The notes under the pieces are model-generated. The model searched no databases, was not told where the DNA came from, and saw only the letters and a program-made list of their open reading frames with translations. A stretch of DNA of 64,000 nt. It comes from Auanema rhodensis (Eukaryota; Nematoda; Chromadorea; Rhabditida; Rhabditidae). Below are positions 10,764 through 22,907 of this stretch, one piece after another. Both the position numbers and the translations under genes were made by a program. Numbering within the stretch: the first letter of the stretch is position 1; each line of letters opens with the position of its first letter. The stretch is taken from the NCBI GenBank assembly GCA_964057225.1, contig OZ059897.1, positions 21,638,001-21,702,000 of the forward strand, read 5' to 3'.

Positions 10764-13051
10764 ACGTGATGTGCACTTGGTATGTAACTCGCTTCACGTG
10801 AAAGATAAAGAGATGCGGTTTTCAAAATTAGATTCCCCATGTCCATATTAGTCTAAAAACAAATTTTTATCGATATTGGTTCATGGTAACCATGACTTTG
10901 AAATTTACGTGAACTTTAATTTATGCTAATTAAATGTACACGTGATGTGCACTTGGTATGTAACTCGCTTCACGTGAAAGATAAAGAGATGCGGTTTTCA
11001 AAATTAGATTCCCCATGTCCATATTAGTCTAAAAACAAATTTTTATCGATATTGGTTCATGGTAACCATGACTTTGAAATTTACGTGAACTTTAATTTAT
11101 GCTAATTAAATGTACACGTGATGTGCACTTGGTATCTAACTCGCTTCACGTGAAAGATAAAGAGATGCGGTTTTCAAAATTATATTCCCCATGTCCATAT
11201 TAGTCTAAAAACAAATTTTTATTGATATTGGTGCATGGTAACCATGACTTTGAAATTTACGTGAACTTTAATTTGTGCTAATTAAATGTACACGTGATGT
11301 GCACTTGGTATGTAACTCGCTTCACGTGAAAGATAAAGAGATGCGGTTTTCAAAATTAGATTCCCCATGTCCATATTAGTCTAAAAACAAATTTTTATTG
11401 ATATTGGTGCATGGTAACCATGACTTTGAAATTTACGTGAACTTTAATTTATGCTAATTAAATGTACACGTGATGTGCACTTGGTATGTAACTCGCTTCA
11501 CGTAAAAGATAAAGAGATGCGGTTTTCAAAATTAGATTCCCCATGTCCATATTAGTCTAAAAACAAATTTTTATCGATATTGGTTCATGGTAACCATGAC
11601 TTTGAAATTTACGTGAACTTTAATTTATGCTAATTAAATGTACACGTGATGTGCACTTGGTATCTAACTCGCTTCACGTGAAAGATAAAGAGATGCGGTT
11701 TTCAAAATTATATTCCCCATGTCCATATTAGTCTAAAAACAAATTTTTATTGATATTGGTGCATGGTAACCATGACTTTGAAATTTACGTGAACTTTAAT
11801 TTGTGCTAATTAAATGTACACGTGATGTGCACTTGGTATGTAACTCGCTTCACGTGAAAGATAAAGAGATGCGGTTTTCAAAATTAGATTCCCCATGTCC
11901 ATATTAGTCTAAAAACAAATTTTTATCGATATTGGTTCATGGTAACCATGACTTTGAAATTTACGTGAACTTTAATTTATGCTAATTAAATGTACACGTG
12001 ATGTGCACTTGGTATGTAACTCGCTTCACGTGAAAGATAAAGAGATGCGGTTTTCAAAATTAGATTCCCCATGTCCATATTAGTCTAAAAACAAATTTTT
12101 ATCGATATTGGTTCATGGTAACCATGACTTTGAAATTTACGTGAACTTTAATTTATGCTAATTAAATGTACACGTGATGTGCACTTGGTATCTAACTCGC
12201 TTCACGTGAAAGATAAAGAGATGCGGTTTTCAAAATTATATTCCCCATGTCCATATTAGTCTAAAAACAAATTTTTATTGATATTGGTGCATGGTAACCA
12301 TGACTTTGAAATTTACGTGAACTTTAATTTGTGCTAATTAAATGTACACGTGATGTGCACTTGGTATGTAACTCGCTTCACGTGAAAGATAAAGAGATGC
12401 GGTTTTCAAAATTAGATTCCCCATGTCCATATTAGTCTAAAAACAAATTTTTATTGATATTGGTGCATGGTAACCATGACTTTGAAATTTACGTGAACTT
12501 TAATTTATGCTAATTAAATGTACACGTGATGTGCACTTGGTATGTAACTCGCTTCACGTAAAAGATAAAGAGATGCGGTTTTCAAAATTAGATTCCCCAT
12601 GTCCATATTAGTCTAAAAACAAATTTTTATCGATATTGGTTCATGGTAACCATGACTTTGAAATTTACGTGAACTTTAATTTATGCTAATTAAATGTACA
12701 CGTGATGTGCACTTGGTATCTAACTCGCTTCACGTGAAAGATAAAGAGATGCGGTTTTCAAAATTATATTCCCCATGTCCATATTAGTCTAAAAACAAAT
12801 TTTTATTGATATTGGTGCATGGTAACCATGACTTTGAAATTTACGTGAACTTTAATTTGTGCTAATTAAATGTACACGTGATGTGCACTTGGTATGTAAC
12901 TCGCTTCACGTGAAAGATAAAGAGATGCGGTTTTCAAAATTAGATTCCCCATGTCCATATTAGTCTAAAAACAAATTTTTATTGATATTGGTGCATGGTA
13001 ACCATGACTTTGAAATTTACGTGAACTTTAATTTATGCTAATTAAATGTAC
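10764..13051 (+). repeat. Two six-monomer units D-D-A-B-C-A plus B
   Basis: Thirteen monomers (2288 bp): D D A B C A repeated twice and then B. This is the cleanest higher-order repeat in the first third of the window, with a unit of 1056 bp. The same thirteen monomers, in the same order, are at 48779-51066; by eye I saw one difference, in the A monomer at 50715. The two units inside this block also appear identical to each other. Such high identity between six-monomer units, compared with the several differences between neighbouring monomers, is the usual signature of a higher-order repeat. Confidence 0.85.
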
Positions 13052-14811
13052 ACGTGATGTGCACTTGGTATGTAACTCGCTTCACGTGAAAGATAAAGAG
13101 ATGCGGTTTTCAAAATTAGATTCCCCATGTCCATATTAGTCTAAAAACAAATTTTTATTGATATTGGTGCATGGTAACCATGACTTTGAAATTTACGTGA
13201 ACTTTAATTTATGCTAATTAAATGTACACGTGATGTGCACTTGGTATGTAACTCGCTTCACGTGAAAGATAAAGAGATGCGGTTTTCAAAATTAGATTAA
13301 CCATGTCCATATTAGTCTAAAACCAAATTTTTATTGATATTGGTTCATGGTAACCATGACTTTGAAATTTACGTGAACTTTAATTTATGCTAATTAAATG
13401 TACACGTGATGTGCACTTGGTATGTAACTCGCTTCACGTGAAAGATGAAGAGATGCGGTTTTCAAAATTAGATTCCCCATGTCCATATTAGTCTAAAAAC
13501 AAATTTTTATTGATATTGGTTCATGGTAACCATGACTTTGAAATTTACGTGAACTTTAATTTATGCTAATTAAATGTACACGTGATGTGCACTTGGTATG
13601 TAACTCGCTCCACGTGAAAGATAAAGAGATGCGGTTTTCAAAATTAGATTCCCCATGTCCATATTAGTCTAAAAACAAATTTTTATTGATATTGGTGCAT
13701 GGTAACCATGACTTTGAAATTTACGTGAACTTTAATTTATGCTAATTAAATGTACACGTGATGTGCACTTGGTATGTAACTCGCTTCACGTGAAAGATAA
13801 AGAGATGCGGTTTTCAAAATTAGATTAACCATGTCCATATTAGCCTAAAACCAAATTTTTATTGATATTGGTTCATGGTAACCATGACTTTGAAATTTAC
13901 GTGAACTTTAATTTATGCTAATTAAATGTACACGTGATGTGCACTTGGTATGTAACTCGCTTCACGTGAAAGATGAAGAGATGCGGTTTTCAAAATTAGA
14001 TTCCCCATGTCCATATTAGTCTAAAAACAAATTTTTATTGATATTGGTTCATGGTAACCATGACTTTGAAATTTACGTGAACTTTAATTTATGCTAATTA
14101 AATGTACACGTGATGTGCACTTGGTATGTAACTCGCTCCACGTGAAAGATAAAGAGATGCGGTTTTCAAAATTAGATTCCCCATGTCCATATTAGTCTAA
14201 AAACAAATTTTTATTGATATTGGTTCATGGTAACCATGACTTTGAAATTTACGTGAACTTTAATTTATGCTAATTAAATGTACACGTGATGTGCACTTGG
14301 TATGTAACTCGTTTCACGTGAAAGATAAAGAGATGCGGTTTTTAAAATTAGATTCCCCATGTCCATATTAGTCTAAAAACAAATTTTTATTGATATTGGT
14401 GCATGGTAACCATGACTTTGAAATTTACGTGAACTTTAATTTATGCTAATTAAATGTACACGTGATGTGCACTTGGTATGTAACTCGCTTCACGTGAAAG
14501 ATAAAGAGATGCGGTTTTCAAAATTAGATTCCCCATGTCCATATTAGTCTAAAAACAAATTTTTATTGATATTGGTTCATGGTAACCATGACTTTGAAAT
14601 TTACGTGAACTTTAATTTATGCTAATTGAATTTACACGTGATGTGCACTTGGTATGTAACTCGCTTCACGTGAAAGATAAAGAGATGCGGTTTTCAAAAT
14701 TAGATTCCCCATGTCCATATTAGTCTAAAAACAAATTTTTATTGATATTGGTTCATGGTAACCATGACTTTGAATATTACGTGAACTTTAATTTATGCTA
14801 ATTGAATGTAC
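13052..14811 (+). repeat. G/g44/c31 segment ending in the t140-a141 monomer
   Basis: Order: B, G, g44, c31, G, g44, c31, t29+t60, E, then a monomer with GAATATTACG (t140, a141) and g169 at 14636. The last eight monomers (13404-14811) match 51419-52826 at an offset of 38,015 bp; by eye the only difference is AGCCT in the G copy at 13756. The E monomer here (14460) is followed by the t140 type and not by F, one of the few exceptions to the E-F rule. Confidence 0.75.
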
Positions 14812-17800
14812 ACGTGATGTGCACTTGGTATGTAACTCGCTTCACGTGAAAGATAAAGAGATGCGGTTTTCAAAATTAGATTCCCCATGTACATATTAGT
14901 CTAAAAACACATTTTTATTGATATTGGTTCATGGTAACCATGACTTTGAAATTTACGTGAACTTAAATTTATGCTAATTAAATGTACACGTGATGTGCAC
15001 TTGGTATGTAACTTGCTTCACGTGAAAGATAAAGAGATGCGGTTTTCAAAATTAGATTCCCCATGTCCATATTAGTCTAAAAACAAATATTCATTGATAT
15101 TGGTTCATGGTAACCATGACTTTGAAATTCACGTGAACTTTAATTTATGCTAATTAAATGTACACGTGATGTGCACTTGGTATGTAACTCGCTTCACGTG
15201 AAAGATGAAGAGATGCGGTTTTCAAAATTAGATTCCCCATGTCCATATTAGTCTAAAAACAAATTTTTATTGATATTGGTTCATGGTAACCATGACTTTG
15301 AAATTTACGTGAACTTAAATTTATGCTAATTAAATGTACACGTGATGTGCACTTGGTATGTAACTTGCTTCACGTGAAAGATAAAGAGATGCGGTTTTCA
15401 AAATTAGATTCTCCATGTCCATATTAGTCTAAACACAAATTTTTATCGATATTGGTGCATGGTAACCATGACTTTGAAATTCACGTGAACTTTAATTTAT
15501 GCTAATTAAATGTACACGTGATGTGCACTTGGTATGTAACTCGCTTCACGTGAAAGATAAAGAGATGCGGTTTTCAAAATTAGATTCCCCATGTCCATAT
15601 TAGTCTAAAAACAAATTTTTATTGATATTGGTTCATGGTAACCATGACTTTGAAATTTACGTGAACTTTAATTTATGCTAATTAAATGTACACGTGATGT
15701 GCACTTGGTATGTAACTCGCTTCACGTGAAAGATAAAGAGATGCGGTTTTTAAAATTAGATTCCCCATGTCCATATTAGTCTAAAAACAAATTTTTATTG
15801 ATATTGGTGCATGGTAACCATGACTTTGAAATTTACGTGAACTTTAATTTATGCTAATTAAATGTACACGTGATGTGCACTTGGTATGTAACTCGCTTCA
15901 CGTGAAAGATAAAGAGATGCGGTTTTCAAAATTAGATTCCCCATGTCGATATTAGTCTAAAAACAAATTTTTATTGATATTGGTGCATGGTAACCATGAC
16001 TTTGAAATTTACGTGAACTTAAATTTATGCTAATTAAATGTACACGTGATGTGCACTTGGTATGTAACTTGCTTCACGTGAAAGATAAAGAGATGCGGTT
16101 TTCAAAATTAGATTCCCCATGTCCATATTAGTCTAAAAACAAATTTTTATTGATATTGGTGCATGGTAACCATGACTTTGAAATTCACGTGAACTTTAAT
16201 TTATGCTAATTAAATGTACACGTGATGTGCACTTGGTATGTAACTCGCTTCACGTGAAAGATGAAGAGATGCGGTTTTCAAAATTAGATTCCCCATGTCC
16301 ATATTAGTCTAAAAACAAATTTTTATTGATATTGGTTCATGGTAACCATGACTTTGAAATTTACGTGAACTTTAATTTATGCTAATTAAATGTACACGTG
16401 ATGTGCACTTGGTATGTAACTCGCTTCACGTGAAAGATAAAGAGATGCGGTTTTCAAAATTAGATTCCCCATGTATATATTAGTCTAAAAACAAATTTTT
16501 ATTGATATTGGTGCATGGTAACCATGACTTTGAAATTTACGTGAACTTTAATTTATGCTAATTAAATGTACACGTGATGTGCACTTGGTATGTAACTCGC
16601 TTCACGTGAAAGATAAAGAGATGCGGTTTTCAAAATTAGATTCCCCATGTCCATATTAGTCTAAAAACACATTTTTATTGATATTGGTTCATGGTAACCA
16701 TGACTTTGAAATTTACGTGAACTTAAATTTATGCTAATTAAATGTACACGTGATGTGCACTTGGTATGTAACTTGCTTCACGTGAAAGATAAAGAGATGC
16801 GGTTTTCAAAATTAGATTCCCCATGTCCATATTAGTCTAAAAACAAATTTTTATTGATATTGGTGCATGGTAACCATGACTTTGAAATTTACGTGAACTT
16901 TAATTTATGCTAATTAAATGTACACGTGATGTGCACTTGGTATGTAACTCGCTTCACGTGAAAGATAAAGAGATGCGGTTTTCAAAATTAGATTCCCCAT
17001 GTATATATTAGTCTAAAAACAAATTTTTATTGATATTGGTGCATGGTAACCATGACTTTGAAATTTACGTGAACTTTAATTTATGCTAATTAAATGTACA
17101 CGTGATGTGCACTTGGTATGTAACTCGCTTCACGTGAAAGATAAAGAGATGCGGTTTTCAAAATTAGATTCCCCATGTCCATATTAGTCTAAAAACACAT
17201 TTTTATTGATATTGGTTCATGGTAACCATGACTTTGAAATTTACGTGAACTTAAATTTATGCTAATTAAATGTACACGTGATGTGCACTTGGTATGTAAC
17301 TTGCTTCACGTGAAAGATAAAGAGATGCGGTTTTCAAAATTAGATTCCCCATGTCCATATTAGTCTAAAAACAAATTTTTATTGATATTGGTGCATGGTA
17401 ACCATGACTTTAAAATTTACGTGAACTTTAATTTATGCTAATTAAATGTACACGTGATGTGCACTTGGTATGTAACTCGCTTCACGTGAAAGATAAAGAG
17501 ATGCGGTTTTCAAAATTAGATTCCCCATGTCCATATTAGTCTAAAAACAAATTTTTATTGATATTGGTGCATGGTAACCATGACTTTGAAATTTACGTGA
17601 ACTTTAATTTATGCTAATTAAATGTACACGTGATGTTCACTTGGTATGTAACTCGCTTCACGTGAAAGATAAAGAGATGCGGTTTCCAAAATTAGATTCC
17701 CCATGTCCATATTAGTCTAAAAACAAATTTTTATTGATATTGGTGCATGGTAACCATGACTTTGAAATTTACGTGAACTTAAATTTATGCTAATTAAATG

Positions 17801-18507
17801 TACACGTGATGTGCACTTGGTATGTAACTCGCTTCACGTGAAAGATAAGGAGATGCGGTTTTCAAAATTAGATTCCCCATGTCCATATTAGTCTAAAAAC
17901 ACATTTTTATTGATATTGGTTCATGGTAACCATGACTTTGAAATTTACGTGAACTTAAATTTATGCTAATTAAATGTACACGTGATGTGCACTTGGTATG
18001 TAACTTGCTTCACGTGAAAGATAAAGAGATGCGGTTTTCAAAATTAGATTCCCCATGTCCATATTAGTCTAAAAACAAATTTTTATTGATATTGGTGCAT
18101 GGTAACCATGACTTTGAAATTTACGTGAACTTTAATTTATGCTAATTAAATGTACACGTGATGTTCACTTGGTATGTAACTCGCTTCACGTGTAAGATAA
18201 AGAGATGCGGTTTTCAAAATTAGATTCCCCATGTCCATATTAGTCTAAAAACAAATTTTTATTGATATTGGTGCATGGTAACCATGACTTTGAAATTTAC
18301 GTGAACTTAAATTTATGCTAATTAAATGTACACGTGATGTGCACTTGGTATGTAACTTGCTTCACGTGAAAGATAAAGAGATGCGGTTTTCAAAATTAGA
18401 TTCCCCATGTCCATATTAGTCTAAAAACAAATTTTTATTGATATTGGTGTATGGTAACCATGACTTTGAAATTTACGTGAACTTTAATTTATGCTAATTA
18501 AATGTAC
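14812..18507 (+). repeat. Zone of t27, c99 and a154 monomers
   Basis: Monomers here are tagged AACTTGC (t27), ACACATT (c99) with CTTAAATT (a154), GTATATATT (a80, t81) and GTTCAC (t10). A typical pair is a c99+a154 monomer followed by a t27 monomer. Comparable monomers are at 53179-55290, with partial collinearity: 14812 and 14988 resemble 53531 and 53707. The pair at 18156 and 18332, with GTGTAAG and GGTGTATGG, recurs exactly at 25548 and 25724. Confidence 0.7.
16396..17451 (+). repeat. Tandem three-monomer duplication (2 x 528 bp)
   Basis: Two successive units each consist of an a80+t81 monomer (GTATATATT), a c99+a154 monomer and a t27+g118 monomer. The units occupy 16396-16923 and 16924-17451. 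The only difference I noticed is g137 changed to a in the last monomer (CTTTAAAATT). It is a local, recent duplication. Confidence 0.8.
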
Positions 18508-19915
18508 ACGTGATGTGCACTTGGTATGTAACTCGCTTCACGTGAAAGATGAAGAGATGCGGTTTTCAAAATTAGATTCCCCATGTCCATATTAGTCTAA
18601 AAACAAATTTTTATTGATATTGGTGCATGGTAACCATGACTTTGAAATTTACGTGAACTTTAATTTATGCTAATTAAATGTACACGTGATGTGCACTTGG
18701 TATATAACTCGCTTCACGTGAAAGATAAAGAGATGCGGTTTTCAAAATTAGATTCCCCATGTCCATATTAGTCTAAAAACAAATTTTTATTGATATTGGT
18801 GCATGGTAACCATGACTTTGAAATTTACGTGAACTTTAATTTATGCTAATTAAATGTACACGTGATGTGCACTTGGTATATAACTCGCTTCACGTGAAAG
18901 ATAAAGAGATGCGGTTTTCAAAATTAGATTCTCCATGTCCATATTAGTCTAAACACAAATTTTTATCGATATTGGTGCATGGTAACCATGACTTTGAAAT
19001 TCACGTGAACTTTAATTTATGCTAATTAAATGTACACGTGATGTGCACTTGGTATGTAACTCGCTTCACGTGAAAGATAAAGAGATGCGGTTTTCAAAAT
19101 TAGATTCCCCATGTCCATATTAGTCTAAAAACAAATTTTTATTGATATTGGTTCATGGTAACCATGACTTTGAAATTTACGTGAACTTTAATTTATGCTA
19201 ATTAAATGTACACGTGATGTGCACTTGGTATGTAACTCGCTTCACGTGAAAGATGAAGAGATGCGGTTTTCAAAATTAGATTCCCCATGTCCATATTAGT
19301 CTAAAAACAAATTTTTATTGATATTGGTGCATGGTAACCATGACTTTGAAATTTACGTGAACTTTAATTTATGCTAATTAAATGTACACGTGATGTGCAC
19401 TTGGTATATAACTCGCTTCACGTGAAAGATAAAGAGATGCGGTTTTCAAAATTAGATTCCCCATGTCCATATTAGTCTAAAAACAAATTTTTATTGATAT
19501 TGGTGCATGGTAACCATGACTTTGAAATTTACGTGAACTTTAATTTATGCTAATTAAATGTACACGTGATGTGCACTTGGTATATAACTCGCTTCACGTG
19601 AAAGATAAAGAGATGCGGTTTTCAAAATTAGATTCTCCATGTCCATATTAGTCTAAACACAAATTTTTATCGATATTGGTGCATGGTAACCATGACTTTG
19701 AAATTCACGTGAACTTTAATTTATGCTAATTAAATGTACACGTGATGTGCACTTGGTATGTAACTCGCTTCACGTGAAAGATAAAGAGATGCGGTTTTCA
19801 AAATTAGATTCCCCATGTCCATATTAGTCTAAAAACAAATTTTTATTGATATTGGTTCATGGTAACCATGACTTTGAAATTTACGTGAACTTTAATTTAT
19901 GCTAATTAAATGTAC
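18508..19915 (+). repeat. Tandem four-monomer duplication (2 x 704 bp)
   Basis: Units 18508-19211 and 19212-19915 each hold g44+g118; a21 (TATATAAC); a21 with TTCTCC, c95, c108 and c143; and a plain t118 copy. The third monomer is heavily tagged, so the duplication is unambiguous. A single copy of the same four-monomer unit lies at 55467-56170, offset 36,959 bp from the first. Confidence 0.85.
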
Positions 19916-21323
19916 ACGTGATGTGCACTTGGTATGTAACTCGCTTCACGTGAAAGATAAAGAGATGCGGTTTTTAAAATTAGATTCCCCATGTCCATAT
20001 TAGTCTAAAAACAAATTTTTATTGATATTGGTGCATGGTAACCATGACTTTGAAATATACGTGAACTTTAATTTATGCTAATTAAATGTACACGTGATGT
20101 GCGCTTGGTATGTAACTCGCTTCACGTGAAAGATAAAGAGATGCGGTTTTCAAAATTAGATTCCCCATGTATATATTAGTCTAAAAACAAATTTTTATTG
20201 ATATTGGTGCATGGTAACCATGACTTTGAAATTTACGTGAACTTTAATTTATGCTAATTAAATGTACACGTGATGTGCACTTGGTATGTAACTCGCTTCA
20301 CGTGAAAGATAAAGAGATGAGGTTTTCAAAATTAGATTCCCCATGTCCATATTAGTCTAAAAACAAATTTTTATTGATATTCGTTCATGGTAACCATGAC
20401 TTTGAAATTTACGTGAATTTTAATTTATGCTAATTAAATGTACACGTGATGTGCACTTGGTATGTAACTCGCTTCACGTGAAAGATAAAGAGATGCGGTT
20501 TTTAAAATAAGATTCCCCATGTCCATATTAGTCTAAAAACAAATTTTTATTGATATTGGTGCATGGTAACCATGACTTTGAAATTTACGTGAACTTTAAT
20601 TTATGCTAATTAAATGTACACGTGATGTGCACTTGGTATGTAACTTGCTTCACGTGAAAGATAAAGAGATGCGGTTTACAAAATTAGATTCCCCATGTCC
20701 ATATTAGTCTAAAAACAAATTTTTATTGATATTGGTGCATGGCAACCATGACTTTGAAATTTACTTGAACTTTAATTTATGCTAATTAAATGTACACGTG
20801 ATGTGCACTTGGTATGTAACTCGCTTCACGTGAAAGATAAAAAGATGCGGTTTTCAAAATTAGATTCCCCATGTCCATATTAGTCTAAAAACAAATTTTT
20901 ATTGATATTGGTGCATGGTAACCATGACTTTGAAATTCACGTGAACTTTAATTTATGCTAATTAAATGTACACGTAATGTGCACTTGGTATGTAACTCGC
21001 TTCACGTGAAAGATGAAGAGATGCGGTTTTCAAAATTAGATTCCCCATGTCCATATTAGTCTAAAAACAAATTTTTATTGATATTGGTTCATGGTAACCA
21101 TGACTTTGAAATTTACGTGAACTTTAATTTATGCTAATTAAATGTACACGTGATGTGCACTTGGTATGTAACTCGCTTCACGTGAAAGATAAAGAGATGC
21201 GGTTTTCAAAATTAGATTCCCCATGTATATATTAGTCTAAAAACAAATTTTTATTGATATTGGTGCATGGTAACCATGACTTTGAAATTTACGTGAACTT
21301 TAATTTATGCTAATTAAATGTAC
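19564..21323 (+). repeat. Ten-monomer block, parent or copy of 26076-27835
   Basis: Order of tags: a21+c95+c108+c143; t118; t60+GAAATATACG; GCGCTT+a80+t81; GATGAGG with ATTCGTT and GAATTTT; t60+a66; t27+GGTTTACA+c124+t146; a47+c143; CACGTAATG+g44; a80+t81. The same ten occur at 26076-27835, 37 monomers (6512 bp) downstream. By eye only two bases differ (CTTAG for CTTGG in the fourth monomer, and t2 in the tenth). Its second half also matches 22908 onward, 15 monomers away. Confidence 0.85.
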
Positions 21324-22907
21324 ACGTGATGTGCACTTGGTATGTAACTCGCTTCACGTGAAAGATAAAGAGATGCGGTTTTCAAAATTAGATTCCCCAT
21401 GTCCATATTAGTCTTAAAACAAATTTTTATTGATATTGGTGCATGGTATCCATGACTTTGAAATTTACGTGAACTTTAATTTATGCTAATTAAATGTACA
21501 CGTGATGTGCACTTGGTATGTAACTCGCTTCACGTGAAAGATAAAGAGATGCGGTTTTCAAAATTAGATTCTCCATGTCCATATTAGTCTACAAACAAAT
21601 TTTTATTGATATTGGTGCATGGTAACCATGACTTTGAAATTTACGTGAACTTTAATTTATGCTAATTAAATGTACACGTGATGTGCACTTGGTATGTAAC
21701 TCGCTTCACGTGAAAGATAAAAAGATGCGGTTTTCAAAATTAGATTCTCCATGTCCATATTAGTCTACAAACAAATTTTTATTGATATTGGTGCATGGTA
21801 ACCATGACTTTGAAATTTACTTGAACTTTAATTTATGCTAATTAAATGTACACGTGATGTGCACTTGGTATGTAACTCGCTTCACGTGAAAGATAAAAAG
21901 ATGCGGTTTTCAAAATTAGATTCCCCATGTCCATATTAGTCTAAAAACAAATTTTTATTGATATTGGTGCATGGCAACCATGACTTTGAAATTTACTTGA
22001 ACTTTAATTTATGCTAATTAAATGTACACGTGATGTGCACTTGGTATGTAACTCGCTTCACGTGAAAGATAAAAAGATGCGGTTTTCAAAATTAGATTCC
22101 CCATGTCCATATTAGTCTAAAAACAAATTTTTATTGATATTGGTTCATGGTAACCATGACTTTGAAATTTACGTGAACTTAAATTTATGCTAATTAAATG
22201 TACACGTGATGTGCACTTGGTATGTAACTCGCTTCACGTGAAAGATAAAGAGATGCGGTTTTCAAAATTAGATTCCCCATGTCCATATTAGTCTAAAAAC
22301 AAATTTTTATTGATATTGGTTCATGGTAACCATGACTTTGAAATTTACGTGAACTTTAATTTATGCTAATTAAATGTACACGTGATGTGCACTTGGTATG
22401 TAACTCGCTTTACGTGAAAGATAAAGAGATGCGGTTTTCGAAATTAGATTCCCCATGTCCATATTAGTCTAAAAACAAATTTTTATTGATATTGGTTCAT
22501 GGTAACCATGACTTTGAAATTTACGTGAACTTTAATTTATGCTAATTAAATGTACACGTGATGTGCACTTGGTATGTAACTCGCTTCACGTGAAAGATAA
22601 AGAGATGAGGTTTTCAAAATTAGATTCCCCATGTCCATATTAGTCTAAAAACAAATTTTTATTGATATTCGTTCATGGTAACCATGACTTTGAAATTTAC
22701 GTGAACTTTAATTTATGCTAATTAAATGTACACGTGATGTGCACTTGGTATGTAACTCGCTTTACGTGAAAGATAAAGAGATGCGGTTTTCAAAATTAGA
22801 TTCCCCATGTATATATTAGTCTAAAAACAAATTTTTATTGATATTGGTGCATGGTAACCATGACTTTGAAATTTACGTGAACTTTAATTTATGCTAATTA
22901 AATGTAC
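21324..22907 (+). repeat. t126 / c93 / t146 monomers and joining copies
   Basis: Five monomers tagged GTCTTAAAAC+GGTATCC, TTCTCC+c93, a47+TTCTCC+c93+t146, a47+c124+t146, and a47+a154 (21324-22203) are repeated in order at 24316, 28188 and 30652. They are followed by a plain t118 copy, a t32+g61 copy (22380), a GATGAGG copy (22556) and a t32+a80+t81 copy (22732). The last joins the 5' end of the t32 type to the 3' part of the a80 type and is probably a crossover product. Confidence 0.75.
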
